NCBI GenBank assembly: GCA_030386875.1
Contig: CM059567.1
Coordinates: 55,288,020-55,352,019, forward strand
DNA length: 64,000 nucleotides
Source of the DNA: Morinoia aosen
Taxonomy: Eukaryota; Arthropoda; Malacostraca; Amphipoda; Talitridae
Reading direction: 5' to 3'
A program made the translations under genes and the position numbers. Every line of letters starts with the position of its first letter. Positions within the stretch are counted from its first letter, which is position 1. The notes under the pieces are model-generated. The model worked only from the letters and a program-made list of their open reading frames with translations, ran no database searches and had not been told where the DNA came from. Below, piece by piece: positions 36,125 to 48,772 of this stretch.

Positions 36125-37297
36125 GTATGTAGTATTTTGACAAATTTATCTACGAGCAGCTGTTTTTGTTGTTGTATAGTTGTACACAGCCAACACAGGC
36201 GGGCCAACATGTTTCACAGTTTTTACATCAAATCCACATGAATAATGATATGATAAGAACTTTGTTTATTGGCTTTAACTTGTTTCATGTTACTGCACTG
36301 TAGAGGTTTGCAAAAAGTGAGCTTGTTTATATGTATAAAAAATCTGAAAAGTCTATACTCTATACTTACATCAGCAAAGCGCTCATGCAGCTGTTGATAT
36401 AATTTCGATAATATGAGTAATTACCAAGAAATCCAGACACCAAGGCATAGAAATAACTTTGTTTCATCGGGAAAGGCAGTCATAGTCACGACACTTGCCA
36501 CTGCTGGCTGTTTTATGTTTACTTCTAAAAAAGAATTCACGTACGAAATGAATCTTCTACACACGAAAGATATGCTAACAATAAAAACAGCGATGATACG
36601 GATCCCATATACGATCATGCACAGTTCGTGTGAAGTGAAGGGATTGGACATACCATTTTCAGGATAACACAGCACAATGTGCAGTCTAGTTGATTTCTTG
36701 ACAAGTGTACTCAGATACTTGAAAATTGATCGACAGCGCTTGAAAATTAATGAACTCCTGAGTATTTATGGGTTCTGCAAAAATTGAAACGCACGTAGTA
36801 CGTATTTGACAGAGCAATTTGCTGCGATCACCTCACATGTTACGCTTGTGGCACTCCTCATGCCACATGATGCTCTTCGATCCCCGTGGCCATTGTTTAT
36901 TCCTATTGTTACATTTTGCATCACGTGGAGAGAACGAGGGGCTGAGAAGAGAATAGAGAGGTGAAGGCTAATTTAGGAGCGATGTTGATTTGAACATTAG
37001 TGAAGTTGGCTGCGCGTAATTTGATGCTGTCAGCAGTAACTTAAAATATCAAAGCATCGATTGATTCATGTGACTGTGTTAACGAGGCACGCATTTCGGC
37101 TTCTGTTGACTACATCTGAAGCATTACGAGTCTTTAGAAATGGGCAGGTATGATAACCAAAAGACTCTTTTATTTTTAAGGGCATAATGGTCGACCCTAC
37201 TTCGTATGATATGACCGAAAACGCCTTGCATGCATGCTGTCTACGTCAGTTGTGTCAATAAAAAATCTCAAGTAATCCAGGTGTTCAAAGATCAAAG
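36125..37297. other. no supported genes
   Basis: The frames at 36413-36667 and 36421-36675 (minus) are open on both strands over the same bases and have no recognisable domain. The rest is AT-rich. Confidence 0.5.
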
Positions 37298-37490
37298 AAA
37301 ATTTAATCTCAAAATTCTGGGGTAAACAAAAAGGGCTCACGATCAGAAACGCTGGTAAATTTGTCTAACATCTACAAACTGCCGCCTTATCCCGAGGTTA
37401 GTAAAAATTTAACCCCAAAACAAAAAAGACTCAAACTCAGAAAACGCCTGTAAATTTGTCTAACATCAGCAAACTGTCGCCTTGCCCGTT
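37298..37490 (+). repeat. diverged tandem duplication of about 92 bp
   Basis: Both copies contain an AAATTTAA(T/C)C block, an ACAAAAA(G/A)G block, TCAGAAA-CGC and TGTAAATTTGTCTAACATC or GGTAAATTTGTCTAACATC, and end AAACTG(C/T)CGCCTT. The best-conserved part is the last 35 bp. Confidence 0.75.
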
Positions 37491-37544
37491 AGAACAAATT
37501 CCTGAACCCTCCTGAGGCTCGGACACTCAGACGCGAGGCTACGC

Positions 37545-37853
37545 TTATAACGCGTCAGTGTCAGGCCGTAAGCGCCACCCGATCCTTCTATGCTTCGTAC
37601 TCGCATGCCAAAAAAAGCGTCATGTCAAAAGTGATGGAAAACATGAAACGCGTCCGCGAGAAAAAGCGCTTGAGCGTCCGAGCGGATATTCCGACGTCGA
37701 CGACGTCGTGTACTCGTACTTGGGTCTGTGTTGGCGTGTTGGCGCACTCGGCGCGTCGTGTTATGTGTAGAAATTGTTCCTGTGATCCAAATTACTTCGG
37801 GCCGACGAGCTAGGGAGAAGATTGGCGGCGATCACTCTTAGAAAAAAGTAAGT
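37545..37853 (+). promoter_or_regulatory. CpG-rich segment ending in a strong splice donor
   Basis: About 30 CpG dinucleotides occur in 270 bp (for example around GACGTCGACGACGTCG near 37692), far denser than the flanks. Overlapping frames at 37558-37770 and 37622-37813 are unrecognised and arginine-rich. A consensus 5-prime splice site, GTAAGT, follows at 37848. A CpG cluster closed by a good donor is what a first exon with its promoter can look like, but no TATA box, initiator or downstream exon was identified, so this is an inference. Confidence 0.3.
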
Positions 37854-40070
37854 GCGTGTAGGAGCAAGGAGAGAGAATCGACTGCATGGGGTGAGAGTTC
37901 ACGGTTGTACATAGTTATAATAATAAGACTTTACGTGCCGGGTCACCCTTCCTGATCTTAGCCCGGAAAAACTTGTATTTTAGTTTTATTGTTCATCGTC
38001 TCTGCGTAACTAATGAGAGCTGCACAACCTGCGTATTGACATTAGAATGCGATCAAAAAGGCTAATGACTTCCGACACCACTTTGACTTGAAACTATTTT
38101 TTTTAAAGTTATGTACAAATCTTTTTCGTTTTGGCTAAACTTGTTTATTGATGAACGTTTCTGCATCAGACGGAAATTGCGAGTAATTTAACACTGACCT
38201 CAGGAGGTTCTGTTTCACGCAAAATGCGATGAAAACATTGCAGGAGAGCGATCTTAACACTTACTGTATTGATAATGGCCTGAAAGAATTCAATTGACGC
38301 ATTTTGAAAGCTGCTCCAAGTTGCTACTTTGAATGTAAACTTCTGAAAATAAAATAGAATATAACTGAATATAAAATCGTAAACTTCTACAAAACGGTTA
38401 AATCAAAATCTCTGCACAGGCTTTCCGTGGGTTCGAGATTTCTAATTGAAATCAGTCGTCTTAATCTTATCTAATCTTCATATCAGATTACCTATGGATA
38501 CATACTGATTAAGTAAAAAATATCGGTGAAAGTGAGCCAGACTTTGAAAAAAATTATGGCAATTGTTCTGACGGACTATTTGGATACAAAAGGTCATAGT
38601 GCCACCTAAATTCAATCGTAGAAATCAGAGTTTACTATTTTAATAATTATTGTTCAAATGATTCTGTGAGATGAAGGAACAAGATTTTAATCATTTTCTC
38701 TCCCCGAACCCTAGAATAGACTTCATAATTTCATACAATACATTCAATCATCAACCTTCAACGAGACTTAACGCACAGTTTCTCATTTATCAGAAATGAA
38801 TGGGGAAAGCTTAGCACTGTTTAGTTTGAACTAGCAACGTTTGGACCTCTTAAACATGGTCACTAACATAAAAATGGCCAGAAACTGAACTTGGTTTCTT
38901 CAGCCAAGGATCACTCTACGTTGATGGATATGTCTTTTTAGTTTAATTTCAAATCTTTCATTATTTTTCAGCTGATTGTGATGTAATTTTATCCTTGAAA
39001 ATGTAAAAAATAATCTGGTACTCCAACTTCATTTGAAACTGAAGTGATGCCGGTAACACTAAAAAAAACTTATCTGAAATGTTCAAACTTTGTATCAATA
39101 TAAGCGCGAAACTGAAGCTTTCAAAACAATTTTTTTTGTGGCTCTATTAAATTTGAAATATCAGGGAAATTTTTCCTGTGCTAGTTTAATGCAAAAATAT
39201 CCGGGACACAACAAACGTGTGTCCTGCAGAGCAGAGTTATCTCGCGTCAGCCCTTCAACTCATCACCCGAACGTCAGAAGCTTGACAGTCTTTCAGTGAA
39301 ATTTTCTTAGTGTGGGCGACTGGAGAAGACTGTACGGCAGTCATTTCGGTGATGAGACTGAGACTGCATGACTGACGCTGAAGGAGACGAGTCCTGCATG
39401 CCTGGCGGCAACTGAAGCTGAAAGTCTGGTTGTCTTCTCTCACGAGACTGACTCCCACGGACACAAAATTGGTCTCAGATTAGTCGATAGCATCAGCGGT
39501 GTCTCCTCGTGCATGCTAGAGCCCACGTCATGGACGTGGTGCTTGGCGCGCTCAATTGCTTCACGATGCCGCTCATTTCTGCACAGTGCATGCCAAGAAC
39601 AAGTAGGAAATACGGTGTACGAAATTACAAACATGCAAGAAAACAGCCTAGAAAGTGCGCAATCACTTGAGCAAGGTTAAAAAATGCGAAGTCCTAAATT
39701 CTTGTGTGAAGTCGGTCTCAATTTTGTCAGAAAATCTGTACTATCACACTTTTTTGGGGAAAGAAAGCCGAGAAGAGATGACTTAACTTATTGTAAGAGA
39801 AGCGAAATTCGTAGCGTCCAGAGAAGTTTCATTATAGAGTCAGTTTTATTGTTTGATAAAATAGATGCACTGAGCTGAGAAGAAATTAGGACTGAAGTGT
39901 GGACGGTAACAATAGCGAATATTTTTTTACTCCGAATACTTATTTGGGTAAGTCGTTGAAAATATTTATCGCCCGAAAATAACCTTAAGGGAAGTTCATT
40001 TACATAAACTCATTATTGGAACGTGAGGTTATGTACCTTGGAAAATGAAGGCTCTGTATTTACATTTATG
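37854..40070. other. no supported genes
   Basis: AT-rich. At 39369-39399 a sequence (CATGACTGACGCTGAAGGAG then ACGAGT) loosely resembles a 28-bp satellite unit, too diverged to claim. The patch at about 39300-39600 is GC-richer with short frames on the minus strand and no domain. Confidence 0.45.
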
Positions 40071-40480
40071 TGTACGATGAACAAGCTCTGAAATTCGTTT
40101 TTATGTTTATGTTTGTTGACATGTTTCTAGATGTGAGTGTTGTGCTATATTTTTTATAAATCACTTTTCGCTAACCTTGTCTCATTACTTCAAATCATTT
40201 ACGACGGTGTTTCAGTGTGTTTCGATATAGCGTTTTCGTGTCTTTTCTTTTTTCGTTTTTCACTTACAGTGAAAGGACTTTCAAGGCATTCTTTAGTAGT
40301 ATTTATAAGTTTTCAGTCATTTTACTGTGCACGAAATATTCTAGAGAATATAGTTAGTTAGTTTCTCGCTATGACATAATTAACCCCTGACTAGGCTATT
40401 GTATTCCTCGTATGGTTTGTTTATCAATAAAGCACCCTTATATTACGAAAATATTTAAAAAACAATGTATTGCACTACAT
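40071..40480 (+). repeat. 0.4-kb duplicated sequence, copy 1
   Basis: Aligns along its length with 41301-41715. Shared blocks in order are GTACGA(T/A)GAACAAG, ACATGTTT-TAGATGTG, CATTTACGACGGTG, GTCTTTTCTT, a TATTC or TATCC block after CTGTGCACGA or CTGTACAAAA, and CCTCGTATGGTT. Small indels and many substitutions show an old duplication or two old insertions of one element. No terminal repeats were found and no coding frame is shared. Confidence 0.8.
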
Positions 40481-40964
40481 TCCAATTCATTCTCATAAGC
40501 GTTTTTTATTCTTTCTTTCTTTCTCCGAGACCCCTTAGCACTGAACTTCAAATCAAAAATAATTATTAGTTTCAGGGAATAAAATTAGTATACTGGCCCA
40601 CTGTTTAATCTAAGTCTACGTGCTAAATTTTTCTAGATATTTGCCACTCAGAAGTGATATGCGGCTATCACAGTGTCTCCACTATGTCCCATGTACCCAT
40701 CTCTGTATGATGTTGGAGAGAATACCGAGAGGATACGAAACCTGAGATGTTTTATAGTTTTGTTCTTAGATTGTAACTTGATTTCCCTTAAAATTATGAA
40801 CGAGAATTAGAAACTAGTTCATTTTTACGTTTTCGAAGCCTTTTTTCTTTCCATTTATTATTATTTTTAAATTATTTCTTTCGGTTACAGGGAGCAATAC
40901 AGTTGTCATTTCGATGTATCAGTAGGAAGATTGCTTATTATTTTAATTTTTCCTCTTATTCATT

Positions 40965-41075
40965 TTCTTAATACATATGTATATATGTGTACGTATGTAT
41001 GTATATGTGTACACACGCATTCATATATATACATGTGTGTATGTATATGCATATCCACATATACATTTGTATGTG
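40965..41075. repeat. (TGTA)/(TATG) imperfect microsatellite
   Basis: Mixed ATGTAT, GTGTAC and ATATAC motifs in an alternating purine-pyrimidine tract. It lies between the two copies of the 0.4-kb duplicated sequence. Confidence 0.9.
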
Positions 41076-41300
41076 TTTCTTTTTTCCGTAAAAACAAAAC
41101 CCCAAGGCCCATTACATTTCACTTTATGCTCTACGACCAGTTAACACTGATCCATTTTTCAGAAATAACTCGATAGTCCAGCGAATGAATTTCTTGCATT
41201 TGCCAACTGTTTCAAAAATAGATCTATCACTAACCCAAAGGAACAGGCATGAAATAAAGCGCAATTTAAGCAAATGATTCGTAACAAAATTATCTTTCTG

Positions 41301-41715
41301 TCCGTACGAAGAACAAGATATGAATTTCATTTTGCATGTATGTTTATTTACATGTTTGTAGATGTGCGTGTTGTGCGAGGCTTTTAAAATATTTCTTTTT
41401 AACTAACTTTTTCTCACTACTTGATAATCATTTACGACGGTGCTTCAGTCTGCTTTGGTAAAGCGTTTTTTGTCTTTTCTTATTTCGTTTCAACCAATAA
41501 TTAAGGAATTCTGAAGATTTCTCTAGTAGAAGTTCAATTATTCGAAAGTTGTCAGCCATCTATTTCTGTACAAAATATCCAAGAGATGATATTTCGACTG
41601 TTTCAATAAAATAATTAGCTCCGACACGGCTATAGCACCCCTCGTATGGTTGTATATCAATTGAGGATCTTTATGTTAAGAAATGTTAAAAATCCAGTAT
41701 TTAACACATCTTATG
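41301..41715 (+). repeat. 0.4-kb duplicated sequence, copy 2
   Basis: Counterpart of 40071-40480, in the same orientation about 1.23 kb downstream. It lacks a short part near GTGAAAGGACTTTCAAGG of copy 1 and has AATAATTAAGGAATTCTGAA there instead. A pyrimidine-rich CTTTTTCTTTCTTTTT tract follows, as a similar tract follows copy 1 (about 40511). Confidence 0.8.
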
Positions 41716-42960
41716 TATTAAATTTTTTGGAAATAATCGGTTTTTCTTTTTCCTTTTTCTTTCTTTTTGTGGGACTTAAAGGTCGACAATCTCGTCACCG
41801 CCTCGTGGCGCAGCGAGGGCTGCGGTACACCGTTGATCCGTCGGGCCCAGTAGCTGCCCAGCTTCCCAGACCAGTAGAATGAGGACCGAATTTTCTAATG
41901 GTTCATTTCGTTGTAGTGTTGCTGCAAAAGATTTCTTATCGACTTGGTTAACCGTTACTTCCTGTTTTTTTTTCGATAACAATTCCAGTTAAGACACTCA
42001 AACAACTGACTGTGCCTCTATGTTTCAAAATCTTGCCTCTCGTATGATCGATCATTTGCCTAGAGGGAAATCATAGAATAAGTTTGGCTGATACCGGTAG
42101 CAGTCATGCTGTTCTGATGTTTGGCCAGTGACCAGTCTTCCTCTACGAGCAAGTATAAATATTCCTCGTTCTGTCCGTTGCAAGGTATTGCCATCAGTAA
42201 AATCAGTCAGCGTCAGTCTGGAGGAACATTTAATACAATTTCCCAAAGAGCAAACGTCGTGGCTTGTAACTGTGTAGTACCTCACATAAATTTTAATGCC
42301 AATTTGAGGTTTATTTAAAATTTTTGTTAATTGCGTTGAAGTTATTCCGAGTGTGTTTGTGTTGGTAAGAGCACGAACGGAGGCCTACCTAGACCCTTCT
42401 ACTACCGAAGATTATAGAGATTTAGCGACTTTCTAATGCTTATTGTCCTCATTTTACAAATTTATTACCAAATTTTAACATACAAATCCTGGTTTCACAA
42501 ATCTAAAAATAAATTCGACACCAGTAGGCGAAGTTGGTTTAAAATTATAAACTTGTAAATTCACTGGGTATTTAGATTTTCCGGTTAGATTTCATGGAAT
42601 TACCATGTAAACAGTTTTCACAGAATACAATCATTATGTTTTTACGCGAAGTTCGACCGAAATTTTAGTATTTATTCTGCGAGTCAACAGTTTTCGTCAA
42701 AAATGTCGAAAATTTTTCCGGAGCTCATCTTGGGTCGTCAACTCTGACCTCATTGGTCACCGAGCGTGCGGTGAACAGCTCTGAGAGTGAGGGCGGTCGT
42801 TCCACCGTGACTGACGCTCCTCCACACTACACGTCTGCACAACGCCACGCTAAATGTTCGCATTCCAAAGAAGCCTAAGGCCGAGGAATAGTAAATGAAA
42901 TAAATTCTAAAAATATACTCCTAGCTCTTGGCTCCTTTATAGCTATTATGTGTCTTATAA
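41716..42960. other. no supported genes
   Basis: Includes a GC-rich patch (about 41780-41880). A TATAAATA at about 42155 followed by ATCAGT-type initiator sequences at about 42193-42215 resembles an arthropod core promoter, but the spacing is longer than usual and no first exon was found. The rest is AT-rich. Confidence 0.4.
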
Positions 42961-43185
42961 TTAACACTCTGACTGCAGCAAGTGAAACTGAAGTTTAATA
43001 TTCAATTCAAATTTAAAGTCAATTGTAGTAAGCATAGTTGAAAATACTAAACATTAACTTGATCATGTTTCATTTAGTCTTGATTAATTTTATCTAAATT
43101 TAGTTAATGACACCTGGCTGGTCAGCAGCATAATGAAAAGTACATCAGTTACCAAATATGGCTCACGTCGCAGTCGAAGTGTTAA
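42961..43185 (-). mobile_element. TTAA-flanked MITE, copy 1 (inverted)
   Basis: The element runs from TTAACACTCTGACTGCAG to CGCAGTCGAAGTGTTAA, and the two ends are inverted repeats with TTAA at each border. Read on the minus strand it aligns over its whole length with 53869-54096 and less closely with 50813-51035. The shared interior includes ATATTTGGT, CAGTTAA(T/C)GTTT, TTGACTTTAAATTTGAATT and AATATT(A/G)AACTTCAGTTT. TTAA target duplication is the hallmark of piggyBac-type transposons, so a non-autonomous piggyBac-like element is the best reading. There is no coding capacity. Confidence 0.85.
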
Positions 43186-45211
43186 TTGAACGTTCAAATC
43201 GATTGTTTCAGAAGTTTTAATTTTTGCGTTAAATCATGCTTTAATAAGTTTGAAAGTTTTTGCTCCAGAAGTGCGCAATTATTTGCTTCGAATTCCTGCG
43301 TTAAAATCGACGGACAGAGGTAGAAAAATATCGCTACAAAATGGCTGACGGATTTCATGAATTTTACGCTTCTTGAAATTTTAATTTTAAATAAGAATAT
43401 TAAAAAAAATACTTTTGAGGTTCACCACTATAAGCTTCAAAATACACTGAATTATTTTAATACACTGAACCCTCTTATTTTAATAAAGTATTATAAGCTT
43501 ATTAGTACTTCTTTCTGCTCTTTTGTTTAAACTAACTTACACCCACGCATGTACAGCCCAACATTAAGAAAGAGTCTTTCTCAGTAAATGGAGTGAAGTT
43601 GTTCTCTGGTTTACCCCAGTTACAACACAGCAGAAGCTTCTTTTTTCATGAAGAGATCAAAAGTAGGACCTTTGAGTAAAGTCGACAAGTTAGTTGCATA
43701 CTTAACGTACGGAAGCTTAGGAAATTTCTTAAAGCCAATTTTTACATCAAGAAGGCGTTTGCGATCAAATTTTCCGTGTAACCGCTGTATCCATTGCAAT
43801 GTACTGCGAATATTCTTACAATATTTATCATATATGCGTTTTCCCTTTTCATTCACCACGGCTTAGTCGAGGCACAAACAATTTGAAAAGTTTGAACCGA
43901 TGCCTTTTGTATTCTTTCTGTGCACACAAACCATCGCAACAATCTAGGATCCACAGTTAGAGAATGACGATGAAACTATGGCTTTACTACTGTTATCAAA
44001 CGATTCTGTCTGGATAAACTACTTCTAAAAATAAAATAAATGACGGATTTCACAAAATAACTCTTAGTATTTTATTATTTGGTCATCACTGTTATTGTTA
44101 TTTATTTGATTTGGTCTTTTATTATTATTAGATCGCTTTATAATTTTTTCGGCTGGGGTCCACTCAGAGTTGTACTAGAGTTATATTTTTTTTTGCTGAG
44201 AAGCTGATAGCGATACGAGCTACTGTTGCCGCCGATGCGGGAAGAGTTGTAGAGGCTCTCTTTGATGCGAAGAGCAGCGTTGAGGGATCACCGGCCACCA
44301 GCTTTACTCGCTATCGGACAACAACAAACACTCGGCGGAGACGCGGAGTCTGCCGCTCCTACACTCGTTAAGCAAGCCATACTCCTGATTTATAAGATCA
44401 GACTCCTCAAGTTGCCTCGTCCCTGCAATGAACGGACCTACTGGAGAGCGCCGCCCCCTGTAGCTCCTCTAAGCCGGAGACAAGAGCAAGCAAAACAAAA
44501 CTCCTTTGCCTTGAGTGCATCAATTTTAGGGACTTGATGATCGGGATTCATGTATCTTCTCAAGGGTTTCTCTGAATCTTAAATCTTATCGAGGACTTTA
44601 CTCAAAGTTTAACATTTACGGGTCAGAAAGCAGATGATTTTTCCCCTTCTATGGCGTGCTTGAAATGAACTTTGTGAGTTTTAAGTTTTCCAAGGTGAGT
44701 ATTTTATGAGAATAATACGATATTTTTAACCTCGTATTTATCGAATGTAGGTTGGAATTTTGTTTCACATCAGGTCACACGAGCCCTTGAAGTTACTTAC
44801 GGAACTTAGCTCGGCCCATGAGTAGCTACATCTTAACTTGTCCATCGGAATAGTTCAAAGCAGAGATTCTGCTGATGTGTTGCTTGCGATATTGCACTTC
44901 CGTGAAACTGCCGTGAATGCAACACCTGCTGTATATTATGAATTACATAAATAATGGAAAGTGAACCTACGCAAATGGGGTTTCGAGTCTTCCACTCGGA
45001 TCGGACTAGTTATAAATAGATCAATATAATTTGTTACTGAATAATTAAATTAGGTAAAGATTTTATCAAATCTAGCGATCTCTGACTATCAATCGGATTT
45101 AGTTGCTTTAGGCAGTAATTTATTCGAAATATTCTAAAAGATAATTGCCGCGCGCAGCGAACTTCCGACGGTAACGGGCCACCGTGCCGCAGACCTGACA
45201 AAAGAGCTCTT
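43186..45211. other. no supported genes
   Basis: AT-rich, with a GC-rich patch at about 44200-44520 that carries a 91-codon frame without a recognisable domain. A lysine-rich minus-strand frame at 43620-43859 is unrecognised and partly open on the plus strand too. Confidence 0.45.
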
Positions 45212-45523
45212 CTACGTGCGATAAATTGCCTTCTTCCAAGACTTCGATTCTGAGGAGCAACTTCCGGAACCAAACACGACCTCAAATTTGCCAAACTTCC
45301 TCAAGTTTAGAGTGTAATTAACTCGCAAGTGCATTGGTAACTGCAGCATATTTTTCAACAGTGTAACTCTCGACGCAAGCACGAGGGGTTTGACTCGCAC
45401 CAGCTGTGCACACATAGTCTTCCATTCATGAGGAGGACCGTCGACTTTGAAGACCATCACATTGGACTTCTCTGGGTTTCTACGTAGCCCGTAACAGGGG
45501 CCCATTAATGCAAACCACAACAA
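45212..45523 (-). pseudogene. possible non-LTR reverse transcriptase relic
   Basis: The minus-strand frame contains GLRRNPEKSNVMVFKVDG, which resembles the segment after the catalytic YADD region in non-LTR (LINE) reverse transcriptases, where a W.L..N..KT..M.F pattern is common. The following EWKTMCAQLVRVKPL and SRVTLLK fit loosely. No YADD box is visible upstream in any frame, and the neighbouring minus-strand sequence is full of stops. It lies in a GC-richer block (about 45130-46420) unlike its flanks. It could be a decayed retrotransposon fragment or a chance match. Confidence 0.3.
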
Positions 45524-48500
45524 AGTGGTGCAAGTGCACTGTTTGCTTTGGAGTCTGAAGAGGAGAAGCTTTGAAGAAGACTCAATGGATAGAAGTGGGT
45601 CTTACACAGGCCCAATCCTTGCAACTTGTGCCCGATAACAGCGTGCTGCCTCCTGCAAGCGAGCAAAGCCGTGCCCTAGCTCTTTGCCAAACAAAAATAG
45701 GATGCAAGCTCTCTGCATTTAACTATCAGCCACTGATGCTCCTGTCAAACTCTTGGGGCGTCAATGAAGCTTCAGACGGCCGTTTGTTGAGCGCCTTCTT
45801 GTGCGCTTCCGCTGGAGACTCGGGCAACTTTTTGTGAGTTCTTGTGGCTGCATCAATGCGGACGACTGAGCACTGCACCACACGAGCTCAGGAAGAAAAG
45901 ATGGCCTGGTTTGACACTGACGCCTGGTATGTTCATCTCAGAGCATCAGTCCATCAACGCATTCAAGTTGCTCTTGATCGAATGTCATCTCATGTTAGAG
46001 CTCTTTGTTAGCCACCGCTACCGCGCCAGCTCCAAATAAGGCAACACTGACAGCTCTGTATTCGCAGCAGGATATGCGACACGTCGCAACTTCTCCATCG
46101 CACAGCCTCCCACAGAAAGGAGACATTATACCCGCTCTTTGTTTATCCTGTAATGGCTTCGGCGAACAGAGTAAATAACTCAGAAGATCGTGACTAGCAA
46201 CTTAATCAAGAAGGCGACAGAAGGCGCTCTCTTCAATAGCAGAGCTACGTGGTTCAAGCATTCAAAGTCCTTTGATAAACACGAGACCTTCTTTTTAAAT
46301 GCCATGAATGGGTGCCACCTCTGCAAAATAAGGACGTCTTGTAGCGGGCCCATTGAGTGTCGTGCGCTGAAAGAGAAGGGCTCCGTATGCTCCGTCTCTT
46401 TTAATTATTAAGGGAGCATGCGAAACTAGTTACTGCTGCAGATCGTGACGCCGTAAGATGTAAACGCGTAGCCAATTCATTGAATGGATGAGGGACTCAA
46501 GTTTATCTGAATAGTAGGGCTGCTTTAGATAAGACAAGGTCTCCAGTTCTTTGAAAAAATCAGCTTCAATAATTTCGCTCCGCCGACATTCCACAAAAAC
46601 TGCTCTGCATTCAGTATTTCGAAAATAATGTAAGCTTTTGAAAATTTTATAATCAGAGAAAGTGGTCTTGATTTGAATTAAAATTGATGCAAAAAAATGC
46701 ATGACAATCTTCATTTCCGTATTTCAGAGGCCCTTTCATTCTAAGAAATTCTAATTCTGGAAATTTTAACTCTAAGATATGAAAATAAAAAATTGAAAAA
46801 TCTCACGCCATACTTTTCGTTTTATTTTAAAATGTTTTGAGAAATGAGACATCAGCATTAAATTATTTTGGGATACTATTGCTTGTGAGAGAAAGGCCTG
46901 TAATTCATATAGGAGAAAATACAGAGCTCCAAATTTTGCGTACTTATGGCGCAAATCAAGCCATGTACTCATGCGAACTTGAGGTTCTAATAGGCTTCAT
47001 ATTTTAAGAAGCTCTCATCCTTATCAGTATTAGTGCAATATGGTTATTGCATTACAGTTCCAAAATGTTTTAAAATCTGATTCTGTAGAATCAGCGTTTT
47101 CAAATTCGACTTCTCTGTTCATTTCGTGCTGAAATGCAGAAAATCAGAAACCTGCCATTTTTGGAGTATCTGAAAAAGAATGAGGAAAAGAGTCCCTAAT
47201 TTCCTACTTTGGCTCGAAACTTTGGTGAGCGAACAAGAAAGACAAATTGCTCTAATAAATCAAAAGGAATTATCAGATAATAGCAATATATCTCGTACGG
47301 AGGTAGTCAGAGGGCTGCCTCGGACAGTGTTACTGACTGGCCGTTTGACCACCACAAATCATTCAGTCGTATCTCACAGCGCAACAATTACTCAGCTTTC
47401 TTAGCCACAAATGAAACCTACGAACGACCAGCTCTGGGCTGGTGCAACCGATCGGCAAAGCTCAAGAAGGTCCACCCACTTCAAAAATTCAAAAGATTTT
47501 GAGCTTTTTCGACCAGGATAATTGTTTACTTTTAAACCAATTAATTATATTGAGCAGAAAGAAGTACAATTCTGTGTGCATCGACAGTGTTATTAGATAA
47601 TGACTTCAGAATGAATTGATTAAAAACTAATTTCTATCCCTTTTCAAAATCGATTTTCTATATGTTGTACACCGCTAAGTAGTCTTAGTCATTTAACCTG
47701 TTCTCCAAGTGCTTGATGAAAGTTTTGAATTCAGATCACGTAGATTATGTCATTTTTTGTCGGTATTTCTCACTGTTAAAATTGAAAAGAAGACACTGGC
47801 GGAGCCAGGCTTGAGGGGTCAATGGCGCCGAGATTCAACATCGTGAGAGTCGTTTCTACATGAAACCAATAATCGCTCGAGTGATGAGTAGCCGACTCCG
47901 TCCAACCGATAATCGACCAAGTGATGGGTTGCCAGCATGTCGACTAGCATTGATAATTAATAGTAACTCAAAGGAAGAGCTCTCCCCGGCTTATCGGTAA
48001 TGAATTTTGTCGAACATGAACCCTCGTGTCGTGATGTGGACACAATCACAGAGCAGACATCGCTTTCCTCCGTCTTATCGGACCGAACATTGTCTGCCCC
48101 CCAGCCATCGGTGATGAATGCTGCTAAAATCTTGCTTGTCGTATTTCAGATGGATGCTCTCGGTTATAGTTTGTACTTTATTGCACTTTTCGAGATGATC
48201 GGGTTGCTTGAAAGAAAACATTTGTCCAACTTGACAAGATAATATGGGACAACGATATAAAGCAAGAAGCTTTGTCAAACATTAACAAGTTACTTGTAAC
48301 GCTACCAAGATATTGTTAAAGAAGGATTTAATAATCTTTTAATGTTATTTTTTCATTTTTAAAATTATCAGTAAAAATCCTGCAGATGCTTGGAATTCGG
48401 AGAATAAGAATTTTCAAATATTGCAGGATGATTTTTGCGCAAGAACCAACACGCTCGCGAAGGTGATGTTTAAACTTTGCTTCACTTTACCGGGTGAAAT

Positions 48501-48665
48501 CCGACAAGACACAAGAAAGAGTAGTGCAAATATTGCACAAGAAAAATGATCATAAGATGTGTTATTGATACAGGCCGAATTTTAAAGCGAAAAGCTCTCA
48601 CCTCGAGCTTGGTATGGATGCGCACATCGCTAATGGACTAAATAGGTTGCTCATTTTGAAATACT
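45524..48665. other. no supported genes
   Basis: The GC-richer part (to about 46420) may belong with the preceding relic: minus-strand frames at about 46000-46120 contain cysteine- and histidine-bearing text (for example VSHILLR) that could be a decayed zinc-knuckle, but frames disagree and this is not claimed. The rest is AT-rich. A 40-bp stretch with ATAATCG...AGTGATG...GCC is duplicated near 47860-47935. Confidence 0.4.
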
Positions 48666-48671
48666 TCATTA

Positions 48672-48712
<41 letters not shown>

Positions 48713-48724
48713 GATTGTTATTAT
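48666..48724 (+). repeat. (ATT)n microsatellite
   Basis: About 17 uninterrupted or nearly uninterrupted ATT units. It lies 50 bp before the two-unit seed of the 30-bp satellite. Confidence 0.97.
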
Positions 48725-48772
48725 TTGTGTTATTAAATGGGACATTTCACCACCGAAGACGCTACAGAGACA

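Noticed and set aside
41775..41850. tRNA-like text GCCTCGTGGCGCAGCGAGG in a GC-rich patch
   Set aside because: The start resembles an A box, but the downstream GTTGATCCGTC is a poor B box and the anticodon arm is missing. Too weak to call even a SINE.
42155..42215. TATAAATA with downstream ATCAGT as a promoter
   Set aside because: The spacing is about 40 bp rather than 25-30, and no first exon or signal peptide follows.
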